From Actinomycetota bacterium (lineage in GTDB: Bacteria > Actinomycetota > Thermoleophilia > UBA2241): a stretch of DNA of 46,773 bases. The notes under the pieces are model-generated. The model made no database searches. It was not told the DNA's origin and saw nothing but the letters and a program-made list of their open reading frames with translations. Position 1 is the stretch's first letter. Each line of letters begins with the position of its first letter. The stretch spans positions 1 through 46,773 of the forward strand of contig JAAZAR010000040.1 in the NCBI GenBank assembly GCA_012514235.1, written 5' to 3'. Both the position numbers and the translations under genes were made by a program. Shown in pieces: positions 1 to 9,283 of the stretch.

Positions 1-304
1 CCAGGACGGCGGCGGCGGTCTGCGTCCCCATGAGCAGGCGGCGCTTGTCGACTCTGTCCGCAAGCGTCCCTCCCCACGCCCCGAACAGCAGGACCGGCCC
101 GAACTGGAAGCCGACCGTGACCCCCAGGGCGACGGCGCTGTCGGTGAGGCTGAGCACCAGCCAGTTCTGCGCCACGGACTGCATCCAGGTCCCGCTCATG
201 GAGATGACCTGGCTGAAGAAGAAGAGGCGGAAGTTGTAGACGCGCAGCGACCGGAAGGTGCGCGCGAGCAGGCCGGGGGCGGGCGAGAAGGAACCGGAAG
301 TCAT
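1..304 (-). CDS. MFS exporter, N-terminal part (cut by window edge)
   Basis: Only the first 101 codons are in the window; the gene runs off the left edge. The translated start contains RSLRVYNFRLFFFSQVISMS followed by a segment with WMQSVAQNWLVL and the loop GTLADRVDKRR. The last resembles the conserved G-x-x-x-D-R-x-x-R-R loop between TM2 and TM3 of major facilitator superfamily drug/siderophore exporters of the DHA3 (EntS-like) group. The ATG at 302-304 is the first in-frame start. Substrate cannot be told. Proton-driven efflux at the inner membrane is the family expectation. Confidence 0.8.
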   Translation of the reverse strand, partial: MTSGSFSPAPGLLARTFRSLRVYNFRLFFFSQVISMSGTWMQSVAQNWLVLSLTDSAVALGVTVGFQFGPVLLFGAWGGTLADRVDKRRLLMGTQTAAAVL

Positions 305-426
305 GACGACCAGTCTACCTGCCGGCGGACTCGCGCTCGCCGAGCCCGGACTGAGACGGCGGCCACGGACGGCATGGACGCAGGTCCCATGGCGCCTGAG
401 GCCGGCGGCGGCGAGCATCAGGGAGC

Positions 427-466
427 GGGCGGCCCGCCGCTTCCGTGGAGCGGCGGCGGGCCGCCC
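427..466. terminator. GC-rich hairpin, candidate terminator
   Basis: A perfect 14-bp inverted repeat (427-440 with 453-466) with a 12-base loop lies in the gap between the converging 3' end of the 527-769 gene and the MFS start. There is no U-tract, which is common in high-GC genomes. Confidence 0.5.
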
Positions 467-477
467 GTCACACGCCC

Positions 478-518
478 GCGGCAGGGCCGGCGCCGGCTTC
501 CGGCGCCGGCCCTGCCGC
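478..518 (-). terminator. Strong hairpin downstream of the 527-769 gene
   Basis: Arms 478-496 and 500-518 pair over 19 bp around a 3-base loop, starting only 8 bases past the stop of the minus-strand gene at 527-769. The position fits transcription termination of that gene; a U-tract is absent. Confidence 0.6.
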
Positions 519-526
519 GTCACTCC

Positions 527-769
527 TCAGGTCTTCTGCAGATAGATCTGGCCGCCGCGCATGGCGACCTTGACCTTCGCCCCCGACGCGGTGACGGCCT
601 TGCGCAACCCGACGTTGAGGGAGTTCGCCTTGCGCCCCGGCAGCTCCACCAGCGCCGTATCCAGGTCGGATGCGACGAAATCGGCGACGATCTCCGCGTA
701 CACCCCGGCCCTCGTGATCGGGGGGATGTCGGCAGGGATCAGCTTGTAGGACTTCTCAGCACGCGGCAT
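527..769 (-). CDS. Small conserved-looking hypothetical protein
   Basis: 80-residue protein, MPRAEKSYKLIPADIPPITR at its start, then a segment rich in hydrophobic/charged alternation ending in KVKVAMRGGQIYLQKT. No membrane segment, cysteine cluster or known motif is visible. The ATG at 767-769 is chosen because GGAGG sits 4 bases upstream; a longer start at 787 would overlap that site. The gene is followed by a strong hairpin and preceded by a sequence (791-806) also found upstream of the iron alcohol dehydrogenase. Function not recognised. Confidence 0.6.
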   Translation of the reverse strand: MPRAEKSYKLIPADIPPITRAGVYAEIVADFVASDLDTALVELPGRKANSLNVGLRKAVTASGAKVKVAMRGGQIYLQKT

Positions 770-790
770 GACGCGCCTCCAGTACAAGGT

Positions 791-806
791 CTTAACTTCA
801 GGTTCA
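791..806. promoter_or_regulatory. Shared promoter-region motif, copy 1
   Basis: The 16-mer CTTAACTTCAGGTTCA lies just upstream of the minus-strand gene at 527-769. It matches 13 of 16 positions with 6974-6989 upstream of the iron alcohol dehydrogenase. On the minus strand it reads TGAACCTGAAGTTAAG, which has the AACCT/TTAA flavour of MerR-family operators. The regulator is not in the window. Confidence 0.35.
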
Positions 807-887
807 AGAGCATGGACACCGACAGTCTACGCTATTCGAGTACGGGTACACCGCTTCACCGTCGACGTCGTACCACCCGGAGAAGCG

Positions 888-1223
888 ATGGACGTCAAGG
901 ACGATGCACTGCTTCCGCTGTCCGTCGGGCTCAAGAGACTGCTGGACCCGCATGCACGACGCCTTATCGATTGCAGGGACGAGCCCGGCTACTACGATCT
1001 GTGGCCGAAGAAGGACATCGAGATCGCCGGCCGACGGCGCAACGACGTGGTCTTCCTGCAGGCGCTCCTCAAGGACACGTCGTGGTTCCACATCCGGCAG
1101 GTGAACGCCGGCGCTCACGACGACAGATCGAGGTCGCCCTCGCGCGGGCTGGCGGCCCTGCGAGGATCGCGGGGGTCTGACGCCTTGACGCGGCGAGGTT
1201 CACGGCGAACGATGGTCGAGTGA
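888..1223 (+). CDS. Hypothetical protein, doubtful C-terminal part
   Basis: 111-residue open frame beginning [20 protein letters not shown] with a GGAG-like site upstream. The first about 75 residues (to SWFHIRQVN) have ordinary protein composition. After that the sequence becomes Arg/Ser-rich ([18 protein letters not shown]), as if the true frame had been lost by a frameshift or decay. It ends 46 bases before dhaK. No family recognised; it may be a degraded gene. Confidence 0.3.
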   Translation: MDVKDDALLPLSVGLKRLLDPHARRLIDCRDEPGYYDLWPKKDIEIAGRRRNDVVFLQALLKDTSWFHIRQVNAGAHDDRSRSPSRGLAALRGSRGSDALTRRGSRRTMVE

Positions 1224-1269
1224 CCGTGTCGCCGCCGGGAGTCCCGGCGGCCGCAGCTGGAGGGATGCG

Positions 1270-2271
1270 ATGAAGAAGCTCGTCAACCGCCCGGAGGACG
1301 TCGTCAGGGAGGAGTTGACCGGTATCGCCCTGGCACACGCCGGCCGCCTCGTGGTGCACACCGACCCGCACTGGATCGCGCGCGGCGACGCCCCGGTGCC
1401 CGACAAGGTGGCGCTCGTCTCGGGCGGTGGGTCCGGCCACGAACCGCTGCACGGGGGGTTCGTGGGCCCGGGCATGCTGGATGCGGCCTGCCCGGGCGAA
1501 GTCTTCACGTCGCCCACGCCGGATCAGATGCTCGAGGCCGCCAAGGGCGTCGACGGCGGCGGCGGCGTGCTCTTCATCGTCAAGAACTACACCGGCGACG
1601 TCATGAACTTCGAGATGGCCGCGGACCTCGCCCGGGAGGAAGGGATCACTGTGGAGCAGGTGGTCATCGCCGACGACGTCGCCGTGGAGGACAGCCTGTA
1701 CACGGCGGGCCGCCGCGGCGTCGGCGCCACGGTGCTGGCCGAGAAGATCTGCGGCGCCGCGACTGAGGAAGGCCGGCCCCTCGAAGCGGTGGCCGGCCTC
1801 TGCCACACGGTGGCCGACCAGAGCCGGAGCATGGGCGTGGCGCTCACGTCGTGCACCACGCCCATGGCCGGACGGCCCACCTTCGAGCTCGGCGACGACG
1901 AGATGGAGGTGGGCGTGGGCATCCACGGCGAACCCGGGCGCGAGCGGCGGCCGCTGGCGAGCGCCCGCGACGTCGTGGAGACGCTGGCCGGCGCCGTGGT
2001 CGGGGACCTGCCGTTCGGCGACGGCGACCGGGTGCTCGCCTTCGTCAACGGCATGGGCGGCACGCCGCTGATGGAGCTCTACGTGGTCTACGCGGAACTG
2101 CACCGCTTCCTCCAGGAGCGGGGGATCACGATCGCCCGCAATCTCGTCGGCTCGTACGCCACCTCCCTGGATATGGCCGGCTGCTCGATCACCCTCCTCA
2201 AGCTCGACGAGGAGCTGACGCGGCTGTGGGACGCCCCAGTCGACACGCCTGGACTGAGGTGGGGCGCGTGA
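1270..2271 (+). CDS. dhaK: Dihydroxyacetone kinase, DHA-binding subunit DhaK
   Basis: 333 residues, the normal DhaK length. DhaK binds dihydroxyacetone covalently as a hemiaminal on a histidine and presents it to DhaL for phosphorylation. The glycine-rich loop [20 protein letters not shown] (near residue 55) and GIHGEPG with the substrate His at 219 are both present, as is the [14 protein letters not shown] segment. An AGCTGGAGGG Shine-Dalgarno region precedes the ATG. The stop overlaps the GTG start of dhaL (GTGA), so dhaK-dhaL are translationally coupled. Cytoplasmic. The three-gene set with dhaM defines the PTS-dependent rather than ATP-dependent type. Confidence 0.95.
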   Translation: MKKLVNRPEDVVREELTGIALAHAGRLVVHTDPHWIARGDAPVPDKVALVSGGGSGHEPLHGGFVGPGMLDAACPGEVFTSPTPDQMLEAAKGVDGGGGVLFIVKNYTGDVMNFEMAADLAREEGITVEQVVIADDVAVEDSLYTAGRRGVGATVLAEKICGAATEEGRPLEAVAGLCHTVADQSRSMGVALTSCTTPMAGRPTFELGDDEMEVGVGIHGEPGRERRPLASARDVVETLAGAVVGDLPFGDGDRVLAFVNGMGGTPLMELYVVYAELHRFLQERGITIARNLVGSYATSLDMAGCSITLLKLDEELTRLWDAPVDTPGLRWGA

Positions 2272-2987
2272 GCGCCGGGGGCGCAGGCCGGACGAGCGAG
2301 GGCGCCGTCGACGCCGCCGCCGTCACGGCCTGGTTGCGCGAGTTCGCCGCCGATGTCGCCGCCCGCCGTGACGAGCTCACCGAGCTCGACGCCGCCATCG
2401 GGGACGCCGATCACGGCGTCAACATGGATCGCGGCATGCAGGCGGTGATGTCGAAGCTGCCGGCCGCGGCGATCGGCGCGGACGCCAGAGCGGCCTCCGA
2501 AGAAGCGCCGCTCGGCCCGCTGCTCAAGACGGTCGGCATGACGCTCGTCTCGACCGTCGGCGGCGCCGCGGGCCCGCTGTACGGCACCCTGTTCCTCGAG
2601 ATGGGCAAGGCGGCGGGCGACCGCGCCGCGCTCACGACGGCCGAGTGGGCAGAGGTCGTCGCGGCCGGCGTGGCAGGCGTCCAGCGGCGCGGCAAGGCGG
2701 AGGCCGGCGACAAGACGATGGTGGACGCGCTGCTGCCGGTGGTTGGGGCGCTGCGCGCCGCCGCCCAGGGCGGCGCGGAGACCTCGGCGGCGGCGAGGGC
2801 AGCCGCGAACGCCGCCGCGCAGGGCATGCGTGCGACGGTCCCGCTCGTCGCCCGCAAGGGTCGCGCCAGCTACCTCGGCGAGCGGAGCGCCGGCCACCAG
2901 GATCCCGGCGCCACGAGCTCCTGGCTGCTGCTCGAGGCCGCCGCTCGGGTGCTGGGCGGGGGTGGAGCGACCACCGGGACGGACTGA
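2268..2987 (+). CDS. dhaL: Dihydroxyacetone kinase, ADP-binding subunit DhaL
   Basis: 239 residues, slightly long for DhaL because of an N-terminal extension of about 15 residues. DhaL holds a permanently bound ADP that is rephosphorylated by DhaM and passes phosphate to DHA on DhaK. The Mg-ADP motif [18 protein letters not shown] with its three aspartates is intact, as are the glycine-rich GGAAGPLYG loop and the later GDKTMVDAL segment. GTG start overlaps the dhaK stop. Only 5 bases separate its stop from the dhaM start. Confidence 0.94.
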   Translation: MSAGGAGRTSEGAVDAAAVTAWLREFAADVAARRDELTELDAAIGDADHGVNMDRGMQAVMSKLPAAAIGADARAASEEAPLGPLLKTVGMTLVSTVGGAAGPLYGTLFLEMGKAAGDRAALTTAEWAEVVAAGVAGVQRRGKAEAGDKTMVDALLPVVGALRAAAQGGAETSAAARAAANAAAQGMRATVPLVARKGRASYLGERSAGHQDPGATSSWLLLEAAARVLGGGGATTGTD

Positions 2988-2992
2988 CCATC

Positions 2993-5584
2993 GTGGTCGG
3001 ACTCGTCGTCGTCAGCCACAGCGCCCGGCTTGCCGAGGGCGTCGTCGAGCTGGCCGCGCAGATGGCCGGATCGGAGGTCCGCATCGGCGCGGCCGGCGGG
3101 CTGGACGAGCCCGGCGATGCGCTCGGAACGGACGCCACCAGAGTGCTGACGGCGATCAAGGACGTATGGTCCGGCGACGGTGTGCTCGTACTCATGGACC
3201 TCGGCAGCGCCGTCCTCTCTGCCGAGCTGGCCGTCGACCTCCTCGAGGCGGAGCAGCGCGACAAGGTGCTGCTCACGGAGGCCCCGCTCGTAGAGGGAGC
3301 CGTGGCGGCCGGGGTGGCGGCCGCGCTGGGCGAACCTCTGGAGTCGGTGGCCGCCGCTGCCCGCGCCGGGCTTGAGGGAAAGACGGCGCAACTCGTTCCG
3401 GGGGACCGAGAGGGGGCGCCGGCCGGCGCCGGGCATGACCGGGCAGCGCCGGCCGGCGACCAGGCTCTCGCGCCGAGCGGTGAGACGATCCGACTGACGG
3501 TGCGCACACCGCTCGGCATCCACGCGCGCCCGGCCGCACTGCTGGTGCGCACCGCGGCCGAGTATGACGCCGTCGTGACGGTCGCGAACGGGACGCTCGG
3601 CCGCGGCCCCGTCAGCGCGCGGAGCCTGACCGGCGTCGCCACGCTCGGCGTGGGGCTCGGTGACGAGCTGGTCGTGACGGCGCACGGGCCACAGGCGTCA
3701 CAGGCGCTGGACGCGATCCGGCGGCTGGCGGAGGACTCGTTCGGCGATCCGCGACCGGACTCGGCGAGCGACGAAGCCACGGAACGTATCGGACTGAGAC
3801 CGGCGGAGGACCGACGAGAGACACGAGACGAGACAGACGACGATGCGGCGACGGCTACGGCGGAGCCGCCGCCGGCCGGTGCCGTCCTCACCGGTATCGC
3901 CGCCTCGCCGGGCGTGGCCGCCGGCCCGGCCTGCCGGCTGCACCGAGCCGTACCGGGACCGCTCGACGCGCCGGCGGAGGACCCCTCGACGGAGTGGGCC
4001 GCGCTCCAGTCGGCACTCCGGGCCGCCGCGGGAGAGGTCGAGCGGTCCCGGGCGTCGCTTGCACTGCGCACGCGCGAGCACGACGCGGCCATCCTCGACG
4101 CCCACCTGCTGCTGCTCGACGACGAGGCACTGCTGGAGGCGGCGCGGGAGGCGGTCCTCACGCGGGGGGAGCCGGCGGCGCGCGCGTGGGCCGAAGCCGT
4201 GAACGCGGCGGCGCGTGACTGGGAGGCGCTTGAGGATCCGTACCAGCGCGCCCGCGCCGAGGACCTCCGGGACCTCGGCGCCCGCGTGCTCCGCCACCTC
4301 GCGGGCAGCGAGGCGACCGGCGATCCCTCGCCGGAGGGCATCCTGGTCGCGCAGGATCTCTCTCCGGCCGATGTCGCCGACCTGGACACGGCCAGGACGG
4401 CGGGGATCGCATTGGCCGGCGGCAGCGCCACCTCCCACGCGGCGATCCTCGCCCGCGCCCTCGGCGTGCCGGTCGTGGCCGGCGCCGGCGCCGCTCTGCT
4501 CGCCGTCGCGGACGGGACGCCGCTCGCCGTGGACGGCGACGCCGGCACGGTCACGGTGGCGCCCTCGCCGGAGAGGCTCGCAGCAGTCGCGCGGCGGCGA
4601 GAGGAGCAGGCCGGTGAAGCGGCCGCAGCACAGGCGGCTGCCGGAGGGCCCGCGGTCACACGGGACGGCCTGGCCGTGGCCGTCGAGGCCAACATCGGCG
4701 GGCCGCACGACGTGCCGGCGGCGGTCGCCGCCGGCGCCGACGGCGTGGGTCTGCTGCGCACCGAGTTCCTCTTCCAGGGAGCGGCGTCCATGCCTGATGA
4801 GGGCGAGCAGGCCGCCGCCTACGCCGCCGTCGCCGATGCGCTCGGCGGCCGACCGCTCACGGTCCGCACCCTCGACGCCGGCGCGGACAAGCCGCTGCCC
4901 TATCTGGCGGTGCCGCCGGAGGCCAACCCGTTCCTCGGCCTGCGCGGCCTCCGGCTCAGCCTGGCGCGGCCCGGGCAACTCGGCCGCCAGCTCCGCGCGA
5001 TCCTTCGCGCAGCTGCGGGCCGCACGATACGCGTCATGTTCCCCATGGTGGCGGACGTCGATGAGCTGCGCAGGGCCCTGGCCGTACTGGATGAGGCAAG
5101 GGCGTCCCTGACGGACGAGGGCGTGCCGGTCCCGGCGCACCTGGAGACCGGCATCATGCTCGAGGTGCCCGCGGCGGCGCTGCTCGCCGAGAAGCTCGCG
5201 CCGCTCGTCGACTTCTTCTCGGTGGGCACGAACGACCTGACGCAGTACACGCTCGCGGCTGAGCGCGGCAATGCCGGCGTGGCCGCGCTCTTCGACCCGC
5301 TGCACCCTGCCGTGCTGGGGCTGATCGCACGGGCGTCGGCGGCGGCGACCGCGACCGGCCGCCGCCTCGCCGTCTGCGGGGAGGTGGCCGGCGACCGCCT
5401 CGCCGTCCCGCTGCTCGTCGGTCTCGGCGTCTCGGAGCTCTCGATGAACCCCGTCGCGATCCCCGCCGCGAAGCAGGCGGTGCGGGCGACGGACGCCGGT
5501 GAGGCGGCGGCGCTCGCCCGCGAGGCCCTGTCCGCGGAGTCCGCCGCCGCCGTCAGGCGGCTGCTCGCTGCCGCGGCCGGCTGA
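2993..5584 (+). CDS. dhaM: DhaM phosphotransferase: EIIA(Man)-HPr-full Enzyme I fusion
   Basis: 863 residues from a GTG start. Three PTS modules are fused. The EIIA-Man-like domain (about 1-130) has VVSHS with phospho-His 9. The HPr domain (about 160-250) has GIHARPAA with His 177. Enzyme I (about 290-863) has GGSATSHAAIL with His 482, the PEP-binding segment DGVGLLRTEFLFQ, FFSVGTNDLTQYTLAAERGN and CGEVAGD with Cys 796. E. coli DhaM has only EIIA, HPr and an Enzyme I N-terminal part, so it depends on a separate Enzyme I. This one carries the PEP-binding half too and could take phosphate directly from PEP and deliver it to DhaL-ADP. Third gene of the dhaKLM operon. Confidence 0.93.
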   Translation: MVGLVVVSHSARLAEGVVELAAQMAGSEVRIGAAGGLDEPGDALGTDATRVLTAIKDVWSGDGVLVLMDLGSAVLSAELAVDLLEAEQRDKVLLTEAPLVEGAVAAGVAAALGEPLESVAAAARAGLEGKTAQLVPGDREGAPAGAGHDRAAPAGDQALAPSGETIRLTVRTPLGIHARPAALLVRTAAEYDAVVTVANGTLGRGPVSARSLTGVATLGVGLGDELVVTAHGPQASQALDAIRRLAEDSFGDPRPDSASDEATERIGLRPAEDRRETRDETDDDAATATAEPPPAGAVLTGIAASPGVAAGPACRLHRAVPGPLDAPAEDPSTEWAALQSALRAAAGEVERSRASLALRTREHDAAILDAHLLLLDDEALLEAAREAVLTRGEPAARAWAEAVNAAARDWEALEDPYQRARAEDLRDLGARVLRHLAGSEATGDPSPEGILVAQDLSPADVADLDTARTAGIALAGGSATSHAAILARALGVPVVAGAGAALLAVADGTPLAVDGDAGTVTVAPSPERLAAVARRREEQAGEAAAAQAAAGGPAVTRDGLAVAVEANIGGPHDVPAAVAAGADGVGLLRTEFLFQGAASMPDEGEQAAAYAAVADALGGRPLTVRTLDAGADKPLPYLAVPPEANPFLGLRGLRLSLARPGQLGRQLRAILRAAAGRTIRVMFPMVADVDELRRALAVLDEARASLTDEGVPVPAHLETGIMLEVPAAALLAEKLAPLVDFFSVGTNDLTQYTLAAERGNAGVAALFDPLHPAVLGLIARASAAATATGRRLAVCGEVAGDRLAVPLLVGLGVSELSMNPVAIPAAKQAVRATDAGEAAALAREALSAESAAAVRRLLAAAAG

Positions 5585-5690
5585 GCAGCACGGCGCTTAC
5601 GCCCTGCTCCGTCAGGCCGCAGGAGTGCGGCCCGGCAAGCCACGGAGCGCAGCCGGGATCAGGCGCGGCGCACGTCAGACGCCGCGCATG

Positions 5691-6863
5691 TCAGGCGCCG
5701 CGGCCGAACGCGGCGCGCCAGATCTCCTCGTAGTCCGCCGGACCGGTGATCTCGCGCGGGTTGCCCACCGTCTGCGGGTCCTCGAAGGCGATGCGCGCGA
5801 GCATCGGGATCTCGTCCTCCGAGAAGCCGAGCTCCGCCAGCGTGGGGATGCCGACCGCATCAGTGAGCCGGTCCAGTTCCCTGACGCCGGCGTGCGCAGC
5901 CTCGAGCGGCGAAAGACCTGCCACGTCGACCCCGAGCCCGCGCGCGAGACGCGCGTAGCGCTCGGGACTCGCCGGTGCGTTGAACTCGCTGACGGGCCCC
6001 AGCAGGCGCGCCGTGAGCGCGCCGTGGGAGCAGTCGTGCACGCCGCCGGCGGACTGGCTCATGGCGTGGGCGGCGCCGGCGCTCTCGGTGCCGTAGGCAA
6101 GACCGCCGAGCGTGGCCGCGTGCGCCATGCCCGTGCGCGCCTCGAGGTCCGACCCGTCGGCCACGGCCCTCTCGAGCCAGGCGGCCACCAACTCGACCGC
6201 CTGGAGGGCGACCGCGTCGTTGAAGAACTGGTGGTAGTCGCACGTGTAGCACTCGATGGCGTGGGCGAGGGCATCCATGCCCGTGGCGGCGGTGATGGCC
6301 GGCGGCATGCCCAGCATCAACTCGGGGGCGATGACGGCGGCGTGCGCGGCGATCAGGGGAGTGCCGCCCACGTTGAACTTGATGCGGCGGTCAGGGTCGG
6401 TGATCACCGCCCAGAGCGTGACCTCGCTCCCGGTGCCCGCGGTCGTCGGCACCGTGACGAGCGGCGGGATGCGCCGGTCGATCGGGTCGTGCCCCCACTC
6501 GTACTGGGCGATCGAGCCGCCCTGCCCGGCGACCACACCCACCGCCTTGGCCACATCCATGGGCGAGCCGCCGCCGACGGCGACGAGTCCGTCACACTCC
6601 TCTTCCACGTACAGCGCCGCCGCCTGGTCGACGAGGTCGATGTCGGGGTTCGGCCGCACGTCGGCGAAGACGATCGGATCGCCGAGGGCGTCGATGACGC
6701 GGCCGGCGATGCCGGCCGCGAGGACGCCCTCGTCGGTGATCAGCAAGGGCCTGGTCACCTCGAGGCATGCGACCACATCCGCGAGGCGCGCCAGCGCCCC
6801 GGGTCCGTGGACCAGCTGCGTGGGGGTATCGATGATGCGCACGGGATCGACGTCGACGGACAT
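5691..6863 (-). CDS. Iron-containing alcohol dehydrogenase (group III)
   Basis: 390 residues, normal for the family. The NAD(P)-binding GGGSPMDVAKAV, the TAGTGSEVT loop and metal ligands in GMDALAHAIE (Asp, His) and HAMSQSAGGVHDCSHG (two His) are all present. Members interconvert alcohols or polyols with aldehydes/ketones (1,3-propanediol, lactaldehyde, methanol, butanol). Beside the DHA kinase operon a role in making or removing a C3 polyol/carbonyl is plausible, but substrate cannot be read from sequence. ATG at 6861-6863 is preceded by GGAGGAGC. Divergent from the transaldolase-like gene with a 257-base spacer. Confidence 0.9.
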   Translation of the reverse strand: MSVDVDPVRIIDTPTQLVHGPGALARLADVVACLEVTRPLLITDEGVLAAGIAGRVIDALGDPIVFADVRPNPDIDLVDQAAALYVEEECDGLVAVGGGSPMDVAKAVGVVAGQGGSIAQYEWGHDPIDRRIPPLVTVPTTAGTGSEVTLWAVITDPDRRIKFNVGGTPLIAAHAAVIAPELMLGMPPAITAATGMDALAHAIECYTCDYHQFFNDAVALQAVELVAAWLERAVADGSDLEARTGMAHAATLGGLAYGTESAGAAHAMSQSAGGVHDCSHGALTARLLGPVSEFNAPASPERYARLARGLGVDVAGLSPLEAAHAGVRELDRLTDAVGIPTLAELGFSEDEIPMLARIAFEDPQTVGNPREITGPADYEEIWRAAFGRGA

Positions 6864-6973
6864 GCTGCTCCTCCGGGTGCGTGACGGATGCTTCCTGGCC
6901 ATCCTGCACCCGAGGAGCCGCCTCGCGAAAGCCGTCGCTGAATGCGGCAGCCTCCGTGAGACAAACCTTCACC

Positions 6974-6989
6974 CTTAAGTACAGGTTGA
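6974..6989. promoter_or_regulatory. Shared promoter-region motif, copy 2
   Basis: CTTAAGTACAGGTTGA, 13/16 identical to 791-806. It lies between the divergent iron alcohol dehydrogenase and transaldolase-like genes. A loose dyad AACCT..AGGTT spans 6964-6987. It could be a MerR-type site; no MerR gene is in the window. Confidence 0.35.
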
Positions 6990-7120
6990 GTGTTGCTCTC
7001 GATGGAGCCTCCGAGCTACGGCGGCGCCGTCCGCTTGCCCCGTCGATGAGATGGTGGGAGGGTTCGGGAGGGCGGCCCTCCGCCGCCCGGGACCTGCTCA
7101 CCCGACAGCTGGAGTGACCC

Positions 7121-7753
7121 ATGGCGATCCTGCTCGACTCTGCCTCCCTGGCCGACGCGACTGCGGCCGCCAAACTCGGCTTCGTCCGCGGCATCACCAC
7201 CAACCCCGCCCTGATGGCGAGAGAGACCAAGGAACCGCTCGCCCACCTCGCGCGCCTGCTCGAGGCCTTCACGGACGGGCCCATCTGCTATCAGCCGACC
7301 CGCAGCACCTACGAGGAGATGGACGACCAGGCGAGGACGGCCGCAGCGCTGGCGCCGGACCGGGTGATCGCCAAGCTGCCGGCGACGGCCGAGGCGATCA
7401 CGCTCGCGGCGGAACTGCGCCGGGACGGCATCCGCTGCGCGCTCACCGCCGTGTACTCCCCCGCCCAGGCGCTGCTCGCGCACGAGACCGGCTGCGTGTG
7501 GGTCATCCCCTACGTGGATCGCGCCGCACGGCACTCCGCCGGCGCCGTCGTCGTGGAACAGGCGGCGCTGCTGGAGCAGCTCGACAGCCAGACGCGGATC
7601 CTCGCCGCCAGCCTCAAGACGGCGCCGCAGGTCGTGGAAGCCATCCTGGACGGCTCCCACGACGTCACGGCGCCGCTCGAGGTCCTGCGTTCGCTGCCCG
7701 CGCACCCGCTCACGGAGTCCGCGGTACGCGAGTTCGCAGCGCACTGGGAATAG
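7121..7753 (+). CDS. Transaldolase / fructose-6-phosphate aldolase-like protein
   Basis: 210 residues, the short transaldolase size of the FSA/TalC group. The N-terminal ITTNPALMAR motif, the Schiff-base lysine in VIAKLPAT (about residue 87) and the LTAVYSPAQALLA segment match the family. FSA-type enzymes reversibly join dihydroxyacetone to glyceraldehyde 3-phosphate, which suits a gene next to dhaKLM. A transaldolase role cannot be excluded. The gene ends in TAG; a Pyl reading is unlikely because the length already fits the family, although the frame stays open into the next gene. GGAG precedes the ATG. Confidence 0.85.
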   Translation: MAILLDSASLADATAAAKLGFVRGITTNPALMARETKEPLAHLARLLEAFTDGPICYQPTRSTYEEMDDQARTAAALAPDRVIAKLPATAEAITLAAELRRDGIRCALTAVYSPAQALLAHETGCVWVIPYVDRAARHSAGAVVVEQAALLEQLDSQTRILAASLKTAPQVVEAILDGSHDVTAPLEVLRSLPAHPLTESAVREFAAHWE

Positions 7754-7888
7754 GCGGACGGCCACAGGGCCCTTCCTCGCTCCCTTCGCCCGTCGGTCCC
7801 GGGGCCTCACGACCGGCAGCCTGGCCGCCCGCCGGCCGAGGGAACGCCCGGGCTGCGTGCGCGGCGCCGTCCTGCTACCGTGGTGGGC

Positions 7889-9172
7889 ATGAGGGCTCTT
7901 GGGACACGCAGGGCCAGGCCGCTCGTCGCTCTGACGAGCCTGGCCCTCCTGCTCCTGCTCCTGCTCCTCGTGCCGGGCGTCGCCTCGGCGGCGCTCAAGG
8001 ACCGGATCAGCGCCACCCTCGCCCGGTACGGCATGTCCGGACGGGGCACATCGGCGGCCGTCTTCGACCTCACGGCCAAGCGGGCCGTGTACCAGTTGCG
8101 GCCGGACGCGCTGCGCCTGCCGGCCTCCAACGAGAAGCTCGTCACCTCGTCCGCCGCGCTCGCGTCGTGGACGGCGGAGTTCCGCTTCAGCACCCAGCTC
8201 TTCGTGGACGCGCCGGGACCTGACGAGGAGGGTGTCGTCCGCGGCAATGTCTACCTCCGCGGCCTGGGCGACGCGACCCTCTCGACAGCCTCCTTTCAGC
8301 GGCGGCGCTGGTCGATGAAGACCGGCGACATCCAGGACTTCGTGCGTCGCCTGCGCAAGCTCGGCATCACGCGCGTCACGGGCCGCGTCGTCGCCGACGA
8401 AGGCTACTTCGACGCGGCCCGCTCGGTGGCGAATTGGAGGCCGAGCGTGCTCGCCTTCTGCGCGCCGCTCTCGGCCCTCACGCTGAACGAGAGCACCGCG
8501 AGCGGCGGCGGCTTCGTCCAGGACCCGGCGCTCGCCACCGCACGATCGCTCACCCGCCGCCTGCGCGACGCCGGTATCCGCGTACCGCATGCGCCCGTGC
8601 GCGGCGTCGTGCCGGACACCGCCCTGCTCATGCACACGGAGCGCTCGGCTCCGCTCGCCCGCGTGCTCGCGAAGATGAACAAGCCGAGCGACAACTTCCT
8701 CGCCGAGGAACTTCTCAAGGGGCTCGGCGCAGGCTTCGGCGCCGGCGGGAGCACCGCCTCCGGCGCCGCCGTCGCCGCCCGACATCTCAAGTCGCTCGGC
8801 ATCGAGAAAGGCTTCCGCATCCGGGACGGCTCCGGCCTCAGCTACCAGAACAAGCTCAGCGCCCGAACGGTCGTCAAGATCCTGGGCGCGATGGCGAAGC
8901 GCCCGGACTTCACCGTGTTCCGGCGCTCCCTCGCCGTTGCCGGCGTGGACGGCACGCTCAGGTACCGCATGCGCGGCACCGCCGCCGCCGGCAACGTGCG
9001 CGCCAAGACCGGCACGCTCGCCGCCGCCAGCAGCCTCTCCGGCTACGTGACGACGGCCAACGGCCACACGCTCAGTTTCGCGCTCCTCATGAACGGCAGC
9101 CCCGTGGACGTCGGCCGGGCGCACGCGGCGCAGGACGCCGTCGCCGTGCTGCTCGCGAAGTCCTCCCCCTGA
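7889..9172 (+). CDS. dacB: D-alanyl-D-alanine carboxypeptidase/endopeptidase (PBP4, peptidase S13)
   Basis: 427 residues. A signal peptide (Arg-rich start, a run of eight Leu, then PGVASA) directs it outside the membrane. All three penicillin-binding motifs are visible: SNEK (SxxK nucleophile), SDN in KPSDNFLAEELLKGLG and KTG in VRAKTGTLAAASS. The S13 family trims peptidoglycan stem peptides or cross-links. The ATG at 7889 is preferred over a GTG at 7880 because the signal peptide then starts normally. Monocistronic by appearance, 111 bases before ku. Confidence 0.92.
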   Translation: MRALGTRRARPLVALTSLALLLLLLLLVPGVASAALKDRISATLARYGMSGRGTSAAVFDLTAKRAVYQLRPDALRLPASNEKLVTSSAALASWTAEFRFSTQLFVDAPGPDEEGVVRGNVYLRGLGDATLSTASFQRRRWSMKTGDIQDFVRRLRKLGITRVTGRVVADEGYFDAARSVANWRPSVLAFCAPLSALTLNESTASGGGFVQDPALATARSLTRRLRDAGIRVPHAPVRGVVPDTALLMHTERSAPLARVLAKMNKPSDNFLAEELLKGLGAGFGAGGSTASGAAVAARHLKSLGIEKGFRIRDGSGLSYQNKLSARTVVKILGAMAKRPDFTVFRRSLAVAGVDGTLRYRMRGTAAAGNVRAKTGTLAAASSLSGYVTTANGHTLSFALLMNGSPVDVGRAHAAQDAVAVLLAKSSP

Positions 9173-9283
9173 GCGGCCCGCGTACCTGAGCGCCCGCCTC
9201 CCTGGGCGTCCCGCATCCTGAGCGGCGCGGCGCCGACATGGGTCCGACGTTACCACTACGGCCGTGGTGGGCACTCCTGAGCT

